Part shown: piece after piece, positions 1-6,326 of the stretch
How positions within the stretch are numbered: the first letter of the stretch is position 1
Layout: each line of letters opens with the position of its first letter
From: Thermodesulfobacteriota bacterium
GTDB taxonomy: Bacteria > Desulfobacterota > Syntrophobacteria > BM002
DNA: 7,832 bases
NCBI GenBank assembly: GCA_947259475.1
Contig: CAMYLW010000065.1
Span: 1-7,832 of the forward strand
Reading direction: 5' to 3'
Program-made: the position numbers and the translations under genes
Notes under the pieces: generated by a model
What the model saw: only the letters and a program-made list of their open reading frames with translations
Database searches by the model: none
Told to the model about the DNA's origin: nothing

Positions 1-51
1 TAAAGTGTGTGAACCGGAAGCCGTTGACCGCACAGGTGATAAACTCCTATC

Positions 52-993
52 ATGAATAAAACATTCACACTTGCCCATCTTTCTGACCTGCATCTGTCTT
101 CTCTGAATGATGTTAAGGTACGAGAGCTTCTAAACAAACGCATATACGGGTATCTCAAGTGGCAGTTGAAAAGAGGTGCTGAGCACCGCAGAGAAGTGCT
201 CGATGCTCTGCTCCTCAACCTGCAGTACACCACCCCTGACCACATCGCAGTCACCGGCGACCTAACGCACCTGGGCCTGCCCAGAGAGTTCAGAGAGGCC
301 AGAAATGTGCTGCAATCCCTCGGCTCGCCCTCGCGGGTAACTGTGATACCGGGCAACCACGACACTTACGTGAGCACTGACTGGAGTTCCACCTTTGCAC
401 TCTGGACGGATTACATGCTCTCCGATGAAGCACATCTTGGGGCCAAAGCGGGAACAAATGTGAACACTACTTTTCCCAGTTTGCGTGTACGCGGGATTGC
501 AGCGCTAATCGGAGTTTCCACGGCTCGCCCGAGTGCACCGTTACTGGCCGTCGGCAGTGTCGGGCAGATACAGTTGCAAAAATTGGAGAAAATTCTCGTG
601 GAGACGGGAAAACAGCGGTTGTTTCGGGTCGTGCTAATCCACCATCCCCCGGTGGACGGTACGGTCAGCTGGCGCAAACGTCTCACCGATGCTTCGGCCT
701 TCCGATCGGTGTTGGACCAACACGGGGTAGAGCTTATTCTCCACGGTCACGCTCACCGCAGTTCTTTGAAGCACCTGGAAACAACTGCTGGCACGGTTCC
801 GGCATTTGGCGTGCCTTCTGCATCAGCGCTCGGTCGCACGTCTTCCCGCCGGGCCAGATACCACCTCTATCGGTTCAAAGCAAATCCACGTGGCTGGGAA
901 ATGGTGGTCACCGTAATGTGCTATTCCCCAGCGCAGCAAAGGTTTACTGAAGAGACTGAAAAGGACGTGCTGCTGCCCCGCCCGGTGGCCTGA
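52..993 (+). CDS. Calcineurin-like metallophosphoesterase
   Basis: Encodes a 313-residue soluble protein of the calcineurin-like metallophosphoesterase fold, a dinuclear-metal phosphohydrolase. The metal-binding motifs appear in canonical order: SDLH (D12, H14), GD (D70), GNHD (101-104), the HH pair in HHPP (197-200) and HGHAH (231-235). All expected ligands are present, so the enzyme is probably active. I see no signal peptide or membrane segment, so it is probably cytoplasmic. The substrate cannot be read from sequence; relatives include cyclic-nucleotide phosphodiesterases (CpdA type) and the lipid A enzyme LpxH. The ATG at 52 is chosen because the first motif begins only about 10 residues later; a weak AGGTGA lies 12 nt upstream, so the ribosome site is poor. 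The gene converges on lptG across a palindromic spacer. A role in the neighbouring lipid cluster is possible but unproven. The family call is secure, the substrate unknown. Confidence 0.93.
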   Translation: MNKTFTLAHLSDLHLSSLNDVKVRELLNKRIYGYLKWQLKRGAEHRREVLDALLLNLQYTTPDHIAVTGDLTHLGLPREFREARNVLQSLGSPSRVTVIPGNHDTYVSTDWSSTFALWTDYMLSDEAHLGAKAGTNVNTTFPSLRVRGIAALIGVSTARPSAPLLAVGSVGQIQLQKLEKILVETGKQRLFRVVLIHHPPVDGTVSWRKRLTDASAFRSVLDQHGVELILHGHAHRSSLKHLETTAGTVPAFGVPSASALGRTSSRRARYHLYRFKANPRGWEMVVTVMCYSPAQQRFTEETEKDVLLPRPVA

Positions 994-1037
994 CCGAGCC
1001 CGGCTTCCGTCTCGACTCCGTCTCGGAGGAAACTACG

Positions 1038-1327
1038 CCCCTATAAACGCTAAGTTATTTTGTAAACGTTCACAGGTTGCATTTGTGCCATGCGGGGTTG
1101 TTTTGAAAGATGAACGTCGAACATCGAACGTCCAACGTTGAACATCGAATAATGATGTCGCTCCGCTCCGCAATTTAATTTCATTTGTTTTCAAAAATCC
1201 GAGGTCAAACCTTGAATGACTATTTCTTCATCTTTATTCTTATTCAAAATTCGATTTTGGACGTTCGATGTTCGATGTTCATTTTTTCTAATCCCTCCTG
1301 GGCAAAAACAACTTAGCGCTTAAGGGG
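1038..1327. repeat. Nested inverted-repeat element between convergent genes (MITE-like)
   Basis: Two nested pairs of inverted arms span almost the whole spacer between the two convergent genes. The outer arms are 1038-1062 and 1303-1327; the core CGCTAAGTTATTTT at 1048-1061 faces a complement of CGCTAAGTTGTTTT at 1305-1318. The inner arms are 1111-1135 and 1257-1281, 25 nt with one mismatch. The left inner arm is five heptads of GAACRTC type (1112-1146) and the right arm carries three on the other strand. A further 7-bp pair, ATCGAAT at 1144-1150 and ATTCGAT at 1249-1255, extends the stem. The middle is AT-rich and non-coding. The right outer arm overlaps the stop codon and last two codons of lptG. 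I infer a small non-autonomous mobile element or dispersed repeat; when transcribed it would fold strongly and could end transcription from both sides. I see no convincing target-site duplication. Confidence 0.75.
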
Positions 1328-2387
1328 CTTGTCGCAACCGCCAGAGGGCAATCCACAGGATTGCCGCCACAGGTGCTAGTGTGGTGATCGCCGGATGGAG
1401 CTCGAGCAACAGTCCCAGATAGCCAATGATCTGATTGGCCAAATAGAATCCAATTCCTACCATGGCCCCCATCGTTATACGCAATCCTATAGTTGTCCCC
1501 CTGGGAGGTCCGAATACAAATGGGAGCGCAAGCAAGATCATTGCACCCGTGGTCAGCGGCACAGCCAGCTTCTGCCATAAGGCCAGCACATAAGTATCGG
1601 CATTCTGCCCTCTCTGCCTCAGAGCCTGGTTGTATTGATAAAGATCTGACGGCGACAGGCTGTCTGGTGGGAGCGCCAATATATTAACCTGCTCCGTACT
1701 TAAGAACGATTCCAGAGCCATGGTGGGAAGATTGTGTGTGGTGATCCTCTGTTCCTCGATGACTTTCTTCTGAATATCCTTGAGCACCCAGCGCTTGTTA
1801 TTGTGGATGTCCGCTTCGCGGGCGTGAATGAAGGCGCGCAGACCACCCTCTTTGTCTCCCTCATAGACGTCGAGGCCGGTTGCAATGCCCCCTGAAAGGG
1901 TCTTGCCGACATGGATGAAAGAATGGCCTTGGCGGGCCCAGAACCCATCTCTTGTAAGCAGGATTCCCGTATCTGAAATCGCCAGTGAACGGCTCAGCCG
2001 CGCGTGCTGCTCCATTGGCGGGGCGACATACTCCTCCAGGATGCCCGTCGCCAACATGAGCAGGGCGCCAGTGGCGAGCACTGAGAAACAAATCCGCTGT
2101 ACTGACAACCCAGAGGCCCGCATGACGATAAGTTCACCTTTGTCAGCCAGCATCCCCAAGGCAATAATGCTGCCTAACAGAGCAGCCATCGGCACCATAT
2201 CAAGTACCCGCCTGGGAATCGTTAGGCCTATGTAGGCGAAAACATCCAAGAGCTGGTAATTACCCTTGCCGATGTCATCCAGCTGCGCTACAAATTCCAA
2301 AAAGCTGAACAAGGAGACGAGTATGAAAATTACCAGCAAAAAGCTTTGGATGAAACGAACACCGATATAACGATCAAGTGTCTTCAT
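1320..2387 (-). CDS. lptG: LPS-export-type ABC permease subunit LptG
   Basis: Encodes a 355-residue inner-membrane protein of the LptF/LptG (YjgP/YjgQ) family, which with LptF and the ATPase LptB forms the transporter that extracts lipopolysaccharide from the inner membrane and passes it to the periplasmic bridge. Family layout is clear: hydrophobic segments near residues 11-34, 50-80 and 98-117, a periplasmic beta-rich domain (about 120-255), then three C-terminal segments (about 266-292, 304-326, 333-350). The run LALPFVFGPPRG (286-297) is typical of LptG rather than LptF, and length matches the usual 355-360. The ATG at 2387 is chosen over one 15 codons earlier because MKTLDRYIG is the usual family start and an AGGA lies 5 nt upstream. 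It follows lptF by 19 nt, so the two are almost certainly co-transcribed. The stop codon lies inside the right arm of the 1038-1327 repeat. The substrate could be LPS or a related lipid. Confidence 0.92.
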   Translation of the reverse strand: MKTLDRYIGVRFIQSFLLVIFILVSLFSFLEFVAQLDDIGKGNYQLLDVFAYIGLTIPRRVLDMVPMAALLGSIIALGMLADKGELIVMRASGLSVQRICFSVLATGALLMLATGILEEYVAPPMEQHARLSRSLAISDTGILLTRDGFWARQGHSFIHVGKTLSGGIATGLDVYEGDKEGGLRAFIHAREADIHNNKRWVLKDIQKKVIEEQRITTHNLPTMALESFLSTEQVNILALPPDSLSPSDLYQYNQALRQRGQNADTYVLALWQKLAVPLTTGAMILLALPFVFGPPRGTTIGLRITMGAMVGIGFYLANQIIGYLGLLLELHPAITTLAPVAAILWIALWRLRQAP

Positions 2388-2392
2388 ACATG

Positions 2393-2396
2393 TCCT
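2393..2396 (-). promoter_or_regulatory. Ribosome binding site of lptG
   Basis: On the minus strand an AGGA, within CCTAGGACATGT, lies 5 nt before the ATG at 2387 and in the 19-nt gap after the lptF stop codon. It favours the start at 2387 over the longer reading from 2432, which would overlap the end of lptF. Confidence 0.6.
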
Positions 2397-2406
2397 AGGT
2401 GACCAA

Positions 2407-3483
2407 CTACCTGCTGCGCCACCGAGAGGCAAAGTTTGGCTGCAATAGCAGGATAAGTATCAGGCTGGCCAGCAAAACATTTACCCACCACATACCCGGC
2501 ACTGATCCCACCACACCTTGGTCTACCCATTTCTTGGCCATCGCACTTGTGTTGTAGTAGACGGCATAGATCAACACTGCTGTCCCCATTCTGGCATATT
2601 TGCCCTGGCGTGGGGCCGTTCGACTCAAAGGCACGCCGAGCAGTGCCAAAAGGATTGTGGCCAGGGGTGTGGATAACCTCCACTGCAATTCTGCCACGTC
2701 CCTGGCCTTTTTGGAACGGAACAGCCGCATGGTGGAAGCAGCTTTGCGCTTATACTCCACTGGTTTTATCTCCGGTGGTTCTAACGCCATTGTGGACTGT
2801 TTGAATTTCATAATGTGGCCTTGATCCCCAAGGCGAGAGAGTTCGTACAGATATCCGTCCAAAAATATCAGTACCTGCTTGCCGCTCTTCTTGTCCACAT
2901 GTTGATAGACCTGCTTGGCATAGATAACCTGCACTCTGTCTCCAAGATCGCTATGTACAAAGATCCGCTTTGCCCGATTGTTTTCATGGTCAATCTCTTC
3001 GGCAAAAACGACGCGATTCATTCGTCGAACTCGGTAGAAATTGCCTGCCTTCCATCGGCTTATATCTAATTCCGCTTTTGCATGTTCCTTGAGCAAGTAG
3101 CCTTTCTCGTATGCCCAGGGGCGGACGTACAAAGACAGACTTGCAACCAGAATCGCCAGGGGCAGGGATAGATAGAAGACGGCTCGCACCACCCGGGCTA
3201 TACTCACACCGCAAGCGGACAGGGCTGTGATCTCGGAGTCTGTGTACATTCGGCCCAAAGCAACCACAACAGAGAAATACAAGGTGGTGGGCAGCAGCAC
3301 CTCTAAACCGATGGCCACCTTGAGCAGGATCAGATATATGACCGTCTTCCCCGACAGCAGGCCGGCAGCGGCAGCGGCCAAATAATCGGCTGCTTCATAG
3401 CTTGCAAAAATAACTACCAAGATGGTGCATATGACCACCAAGGGCTTGCTTATTTCACGTATTAGATAGCGGTCTATGATCAT
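2407..3483 (-). CDS. lptF: LPS-export-type ABC permease subunit LptF
   Basis: Encodes a 358-residue inner-membrane protein of the LptF/LptG family, the partner of the LptG downstream. Hydrophobic segments lie near residues 11-34, 46-77 and 101-120; a periplasmic domain covers about 125-255; three C-terminal segments follow (about 267-287, 298-313, 332-347). The stretch ELQWRLSTPLATILLALLGV (265-284), followed by PLSR and a GKYARMG loop, is a strong LptF signature. The cytoplasmic loop after the second hydrophobic segment (residues 79-96, with E84 in YTDSEITALSACGVS) corresponds to the coupling region that contacts LptB. The ATG at 3483 gives the conserved N-terminus MIIDRYLIRE. No good Shine-Dalgarno is seen: only 11 nt separate the start codon from a palindromic element (3495-3676), and just AGACAAG is available. 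lptA, lptB, lptC and lptD are not in the window. Whether this is the essential LPS exporter or a paralogue devoted to another lipid cannot be told from this sequence. Confidence 0.93.
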   Translation of the reverse strand: MIIDRYLIREISKPLVVICTILVVIFASYEAADYLAAAAAGLLSGKTVIYLILLKVAIGLEVLLPTTLYFSVVVALGRMYTDSEITALSACGVSIARVVRAVFYLSLPLAILVASLSLYVRPWAYEKGYLLKEHAKAELDISRWKAGNFYRVRRMNRVVFAEEIDHENNRAKRIFVHSDLGDRVQVIYAKQVYQHVDKKSGKQVLIFLDGYLYELSRLGDQGHIMKFKQSTMALEPPEIKPVEYKRKAASTMRLFRSKKARDVAELQWRLSTPLATILLALLGVPLSRTAPRQGKYARMGTAVLIYAVYYNTSAMAKKWVDQGVVGSVPGMWWVNVLLASLILILLLQPNFASRWRSR

Positions 3484-3494
3484 AGTACTTGTCT

Positions 3495-3676
3495 AGCCCG
3501 GTTATTCCATGAATTGCTGTCGCGAGACCACGAAGATGGGTGTGCCACCGGGCAACCGCAGGGTGTTGGTTCCGAGGCGTACCTGAACGGTACGTCGCAG
3601 GGGCCAACACCCGAGGACGCCAGGAAGGACGGCCATATCCGTGGTCGTAGCAAGTGATTCATGAAATATCCGGGCT
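3495..3676. mobile_element. 182-bp palindromic MITE-like element
   Basis: The stretch is an almost end-to-end inverted repeat centred on TGAAC (3584-3588). The ends are AGCCCGGTTATTCCATGAAT (3495-3514) and the complement of AGCCCGGATATTTCATGAAT (3657-3676), matching at 18 of 20 positions. Moving inward, paired blocks include GACCACG (3526-3532 with 3640-3646), GGGTGTTGG (3561-3569 with 3604-3612) and CGTACC (3578-3583 with 3589-3594). Arms are 89 and 88 nt and align with only a one-base gap or two. No transposase is encoded and there is no T-run, so it is neither an intact insertion sequence nor a simple terminator. It lies inside the gene group between the nucleotidyltransferase and lptF genes, provides the last codons of the former and ends just before the start of the latter. 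I infer a non-autonomous element mobilised by a transposase elsewhere; no clear target duplication is seen in the immediate flanks. Confidence 0.8.
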
Positions 3677-4477
3677 CGTAGTTCGATTGGCCACAATAGA
3701 TTCGACCAGCTTCCAGTCGCTGACGGTATCCACATCAACGGCAGCTTCGGGAAAAGGCATGACGACAGCTCCTGCCCTGAGTCCCAAGCGTTGCGAAATC
3801 CGACCCAACCCTTCCTCAAGAGAAGGCCGCTTCAGTAAATAGAGTAATAAGTTGAGCCAACCAAAACCAGCGATAACTCGCAATGTTTTTTTGCGCTGGC
3901 TTTCAACCTTACGCCAAAAATGAGCTGCACTCCGCGCCTCAGGTGTCAAGAAACCGAAGAGGTTACACGAGCAGTACGAACCGTCTGCCAATGGAATAGC
4001 AGTCCTCTTTGTCTCCGGATATTTAGCCGTAACCAATTCATGCAGAGCCAGTCCTACCACTACGTCCTTACCGCCTCCGCGCGCCCCGGAGCAGAAATAA
4101 TCCACCATCTCCGCAGTAAGTAGCGCATGGTCTGCTGTGGTCACTAAGACAGGGGTGCTATCTGGCAGAGATTGCATAGCGTGGTAAGTGCTGGAACTCG
4201 GAGTTGCTTGGCTTTCCACCCATTTAACCTTACCTGAGGCTATGCGGGCATGAAGTTCTTCTTCTTCACTTATGGCGGCTTGATGGGGCCCACACAATAT
4301 AACACTCTCTACCTCTCTGCCCTCTTCCAGAGCGTCAAGCACGCGCAGCACCATGGGCCTGCCCCCCACAGGGATCAAAGACTTGCAGCTGACGCCAGCG
4401 GCCTCGGCCACCGGATCTCCGGGCTTACGGTCCCCGGCGAGTACCACCGCAGTGAAAGGTCTTTCCTCATTGGTCAT
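3659..4477 (-). CDS. MobA-like nucleotidyltransferase family protein
   Basis: Encodes a 272-residue soluble protein of the NTP_transf_3 / MobA-like fold, enzymes that transfer a nucleotide from an NTP to a phosphorylated acceptor. The N-terminal loop reads LAGDRKPGDPVA (13-24) and is followed by K32 and PVGGRPM (36-42), the usual nucleotide-binding elements. TTADHALLT (113-121) carries the metal-binding Asp, and DVDT (248-251) is the C-terminal metal site. The GDP in the first loop marks a subfamily distinct from true molybdopterin guanylyltransferases, and no molybdenum gene is near, so MobA function is unlikely. The acceptor may be a sugar-1-phosphate or lipid head-group phosphate. The ATG at 4477 has AGAGAG about 8 nt upstream. 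The gene follows the GNAT gene by 86 nt. The last five residues, SPDIS, and the stop lie entirely inside the palindromic element at 3495-3676, so the native C-terminus was probably replaced. Confidence 0.85.
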   Translation of the reverse strand: MTNEERPFTAVVLAGDRKPGDPVAEAAGVSCKSLIPVGGRPMVLRVLDALEEGREVESVILCGPHQAAISEEEELHARIASGKVKWVESQATPSSSTYHAMQSLPDSTPVLVTTADHALLTAEMVDYFCSGARGGGKDVVVGLALHELVTAKYPETKRTAIPLADGSYCSCNLFGFLTPEARSAAHFWRKVESQRKKTLRVIAGFGWLNLLLYLLKRPSLEEGLGRISQRLGLRAGAVVMPFPEAAVDVDTVSDWKLVESIVANRTTSPDIS

Positions 4478-4563
4478 ACAGCTATCTCTCTTGCCACACC
4501 CGGCTTACTGCAATTACATCCTCGTTGGTCATTGTGACTATTTCATATTCGTGTAGCGCCCAC

Positions 4564-5739
4564 TTAGACCCTTTCTTTACTGTAGATGCGGTACCGCTTA
4601 TATGCTTTGCCCCCAAGTGACTCAATGATGTTTCGCATTCCCAGATTGTCATCTAGAATCCAGGACATTTCCGCCGTAAGCACTCCTCGCCTGACGGCAG
4701 GCGCGGTGCAGGCCTCTATTACCATCAGAGCCAGCGCCGCGCCCAACCGGCTTTTCTGGTAACGCTGCCGCACTCCCATCAGGGCAACACGTACCGATTT
4801 AGGGTAAGCCACCTTAAGCCGCCAGAGCAGCTTGAGCCAGCCCAAAGGGAAGAGCTTGCCGTTGAGATCCCTTATAGCTTCATTGACGTTTGGCACTGCG
4901 ACCATAAAGGCGGCAGGCACTCCATCCACCTCTGCAATTTGCACCTGGTCGTCAGGCAGCAAAAGTTTCAAACTCTTTCCCATATGTTCAAATTCCGACC
5001 TGGTAAAAGGAACAAAGCCCCAGTTCTGGGACCAAGCATCCTCAAAAATGTCCTGTAAAATTCTCAACTCCTCCCTAAAAATGGATCTCTGTAACGGCCT
5101 AAGGTGCACGCGTTTTTGCGCCCTCTTGATGACCAACCGCATTGCCGGGGTCAGCTGGTAATCAGAATTAATATGATAGGCCAGCAGGTCTTTCTCTTTA
5201 CGGTAGCCGTTCTCTTCGATCCTGGTACTGTAGTATGGACGGGCATGCCCCATCATCACCATGGGAGGAGTGTCAAAACCTTCGACGAGCAAGCCGCATT
5301 CTTGATTTATGGAAAAGTTGAATGGGCCAAGAACGCGGCGCATGCCCTGGTCGCGCAGCCAGGTCTCAGCAGTATCCATCAAGGCCCGGAAAATCTCGGC
5401 CTCATCCTCAGCTTCCAGTAACCCGAAAAAGCCGGTGGAGTCTTCATAACGTTGCAGATGAAGCTGGTCCACCTGAGCACTAATACGGCCCACCGGTGTC
5501 GCACCACGGTAAGCGAGCCAGAACTTGCATTTTGCGTGCTCGAAGAATGGATTGCGTTTAGATAAGTGCTCTTTTCGCTCCAGCAAGAGAGGCGGGACCC
5601 AGGTTGGATCGTCCAGGTAAATCGACCAGGGTAAGCGGATAAACTGGCGCAATCGGCGCCGCCCTTCCACTGGTACGACCCGCAAAGGTCCCTCATTGGC
5701 CTGTTGTTGTCCCGAAAACCTCTGCAGTACCGACTTCAT
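4564..5739 (-). CDS. GNAT-fold acyltransferase (YghO / bacterial ceramide synthase-like)
   Basis: Encodes a 391-residue soluble protein with an acyl-CoA N-acyltransferase (GNAT) fold in its C-terminal half. The acyl-CoA loop region is QRYQKSRLGAAL (325-336), preceded by the strand VRVALMGV (316-323) and followed by AEMSWILDDN (356-365) and the GNAT-like end SLGGKAYKRYRIY (374-386). The N-terminal half has its own recognisable features: LPWSIYLDDPTWVPPLL (36-52), NPFFEHA (63-69), GRISAQVD (84-91) and GPFNFSINQECGLLVEGFD (138-156), which recur in long GNAT proteins of about 380-400 residues related, as I recall, to E. coli YghO and the bacterial ceramide synthase of Caulobacter. If so it would acylate a sphingoid-type amine, but this needs a homology test. 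The ATG at 5739 has no good ribosome site; GGATC is 13 nt upstream. It heads the minus-strand group and begins 15 nt after an integrase remnant. The family call is firm, the substrate is inference. Confidence 0.82.
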   Translation of the reverse strand: MKSVLQRFSGQQQANEGPLRVVPVEGRRRLRQFIRLPWSIYLDDPTWVPPLLLERKEHLSKRNPFFEHAKCKFWLAYRGATPVGRISAQVDQLHLQRYEDSTGFFGLLEAEDEAEIFRALMDTAETWLRDQGMRRVLGPFNFSINQECGLLVEGFDTPPMVMMGHARPYYSTRIEENGYRKEKDLLAYHINSDYQLTPAMRLVIKRAQKRVHLRPLQRSIFREELRILQDIFEDAWSQNWGFVPFTRSEFEHMGKSLKLLLPDDQVQIAEVDGVPAAFMVAVPNVNEAIRDLNGKLFPLGWLKLLWRLKVAYPKSVRVALMGVRQRYQKSRLGAALALMVIEACTAPAVRRGVLTAEMSWILDDNLGMRNIIESLGGKAYKRYRIYSKERV

Positions 5740-5754
5740 GGCGTAAAGATCCGA

Positions 5755-6147
5755 TCAGCTACGATAATAATGCGCCCGTAAGAAAGGGAATCTAGTCCGA
5801 GCAATATAACTGATTTTTGTATTTGCCTCAACCACGCGGGTTTGTAGCCTCAGAGTGCGTTTGGGTGCAAGATCGTCAAGCTCATCCACCTGGAATTTAT
5901 GCTCCCCTGGTAGCCAATGAGCATAAGCCTTGAGTGTAAATCCGGGGTCATGATGCCCTAGTTGGTTGCTGATGTCCACAATGTTGTCGCCTTTGGCCAC
6001 TCTAAGCGTGGCGTAGGTATGGCGCAGATCGTGAAAGCGCACTCTACGGGGCGCCACTTTCTGCAAAGCACCATAGATTAAGTAATAACCTAAGCGCTTG
6101 CCCTTCTTATCTGTGAAAATGGTGCCATCTATGGCCGGCCCAATGGA
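5755..6147 (-). pseudogene. Tyrosine integrase, 3' remnant
   Basis: This is the C-terminal catalytic part of a phage-type tyrosine recombinase. The open frame runs from just after an in-frame TAG (6148-6150) and reads GTIFTDKKGKRLGYYLIYGA before the box FHDLRHTYAT. Counting from a TTG codon at 6066, HxxR is H12 to R15, the second His is H38 in QLGHHD, and the nucleophile Tyr is Y48 in KAYAHWLP. The first catalytic Arg and the whole core-binding and arm-binding N-terminal part are absent; further stops occur upstream in the frame. About 130 codons remain of a normal 350-400, so it cannot be an active recombinase. It points to an old integrative element at this position. It ends 15 nt before the GNAT start on the same strand, so it lies in the leader region of that gene group. 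I found no attachment site. Confidence 0.85.
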
Positions 6148-6231
6148 CTAATATGCAATCCAACTAACCGATCAGGATCTTGCATGTTTCTCATCATAAC
6201 AGAAACTCTCCGACCTCTTATAACTTGAGGC

Positions 6232-6260
6232 TTGACTGAGCCACCTCTAGAGATTAATGT
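6232..6260 (+). promoter_or_regulatory. Weak candidate sigma70-type promoter
   Basis: TTGACT at 6232-6237 is followed after 17 nt by TAATGT at 6255-6260, with ATTAAT overlapping at 6253-6258. The -35 match is 5 of 6 but the -10 match is poor. It would start transcription about 60 nt before the GTG of the flavoprotein gene. It is offered only as the best candidate in the divergent spacer. Confidence 0.25.
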
Positions 6261-6326
6261 TCACGTACTAAAGGTCCAGTCATATTGAAAGGTCGGTTTC
6301 GCCCCAACCTTTGAAAGAGCAGATTT

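Noticed and set aside
1016..1028. Small hairpin CTCCG-TCT-CGGAG after the metallophosphoesterase gene as a terminator
   Set aside because: Only five pairs with a 3-nt loop and no following T-run; the larger inverted repeat just downstream is a better candidate for ending transcription.
1112..1146. GAACRTC heptads as a CRISPR or iteron array
   Set aside because: Units are 7 bp, contiguous, without spacers, and form one arm of an inverted repeat; no replication or cas gene is near.
3561..3612. Rho-independent terminator after the nucleotidyltransferase
   Set aside because: The stem is strong but is not followed by a T-run on the minus strand and is only the inner part of the larger palindrome.
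3495..3676. Integron attC site
   Set aside because: The size is just above the attC range and the ends lack the GTTRRRY / RYYYAAC core pair; no cassette arrangement or integron integrase is present, and the integrase remnant is of phage type.
6193..6198. Minus-strand TATGAT as a -10 box for the gene group
   Set aside because: No acceptable -35 at 16-18 nt upstream, and it lies ahead of the integrase remnant rather than close to the GNAT gene.
6288..6312. Operator-like inverted repeat AAAGGT / ACCTTT before the flavoprotein gene
   Set aside because: Six-bp arms with a 13-nt loop are within what is expected by chance in such a spacer.
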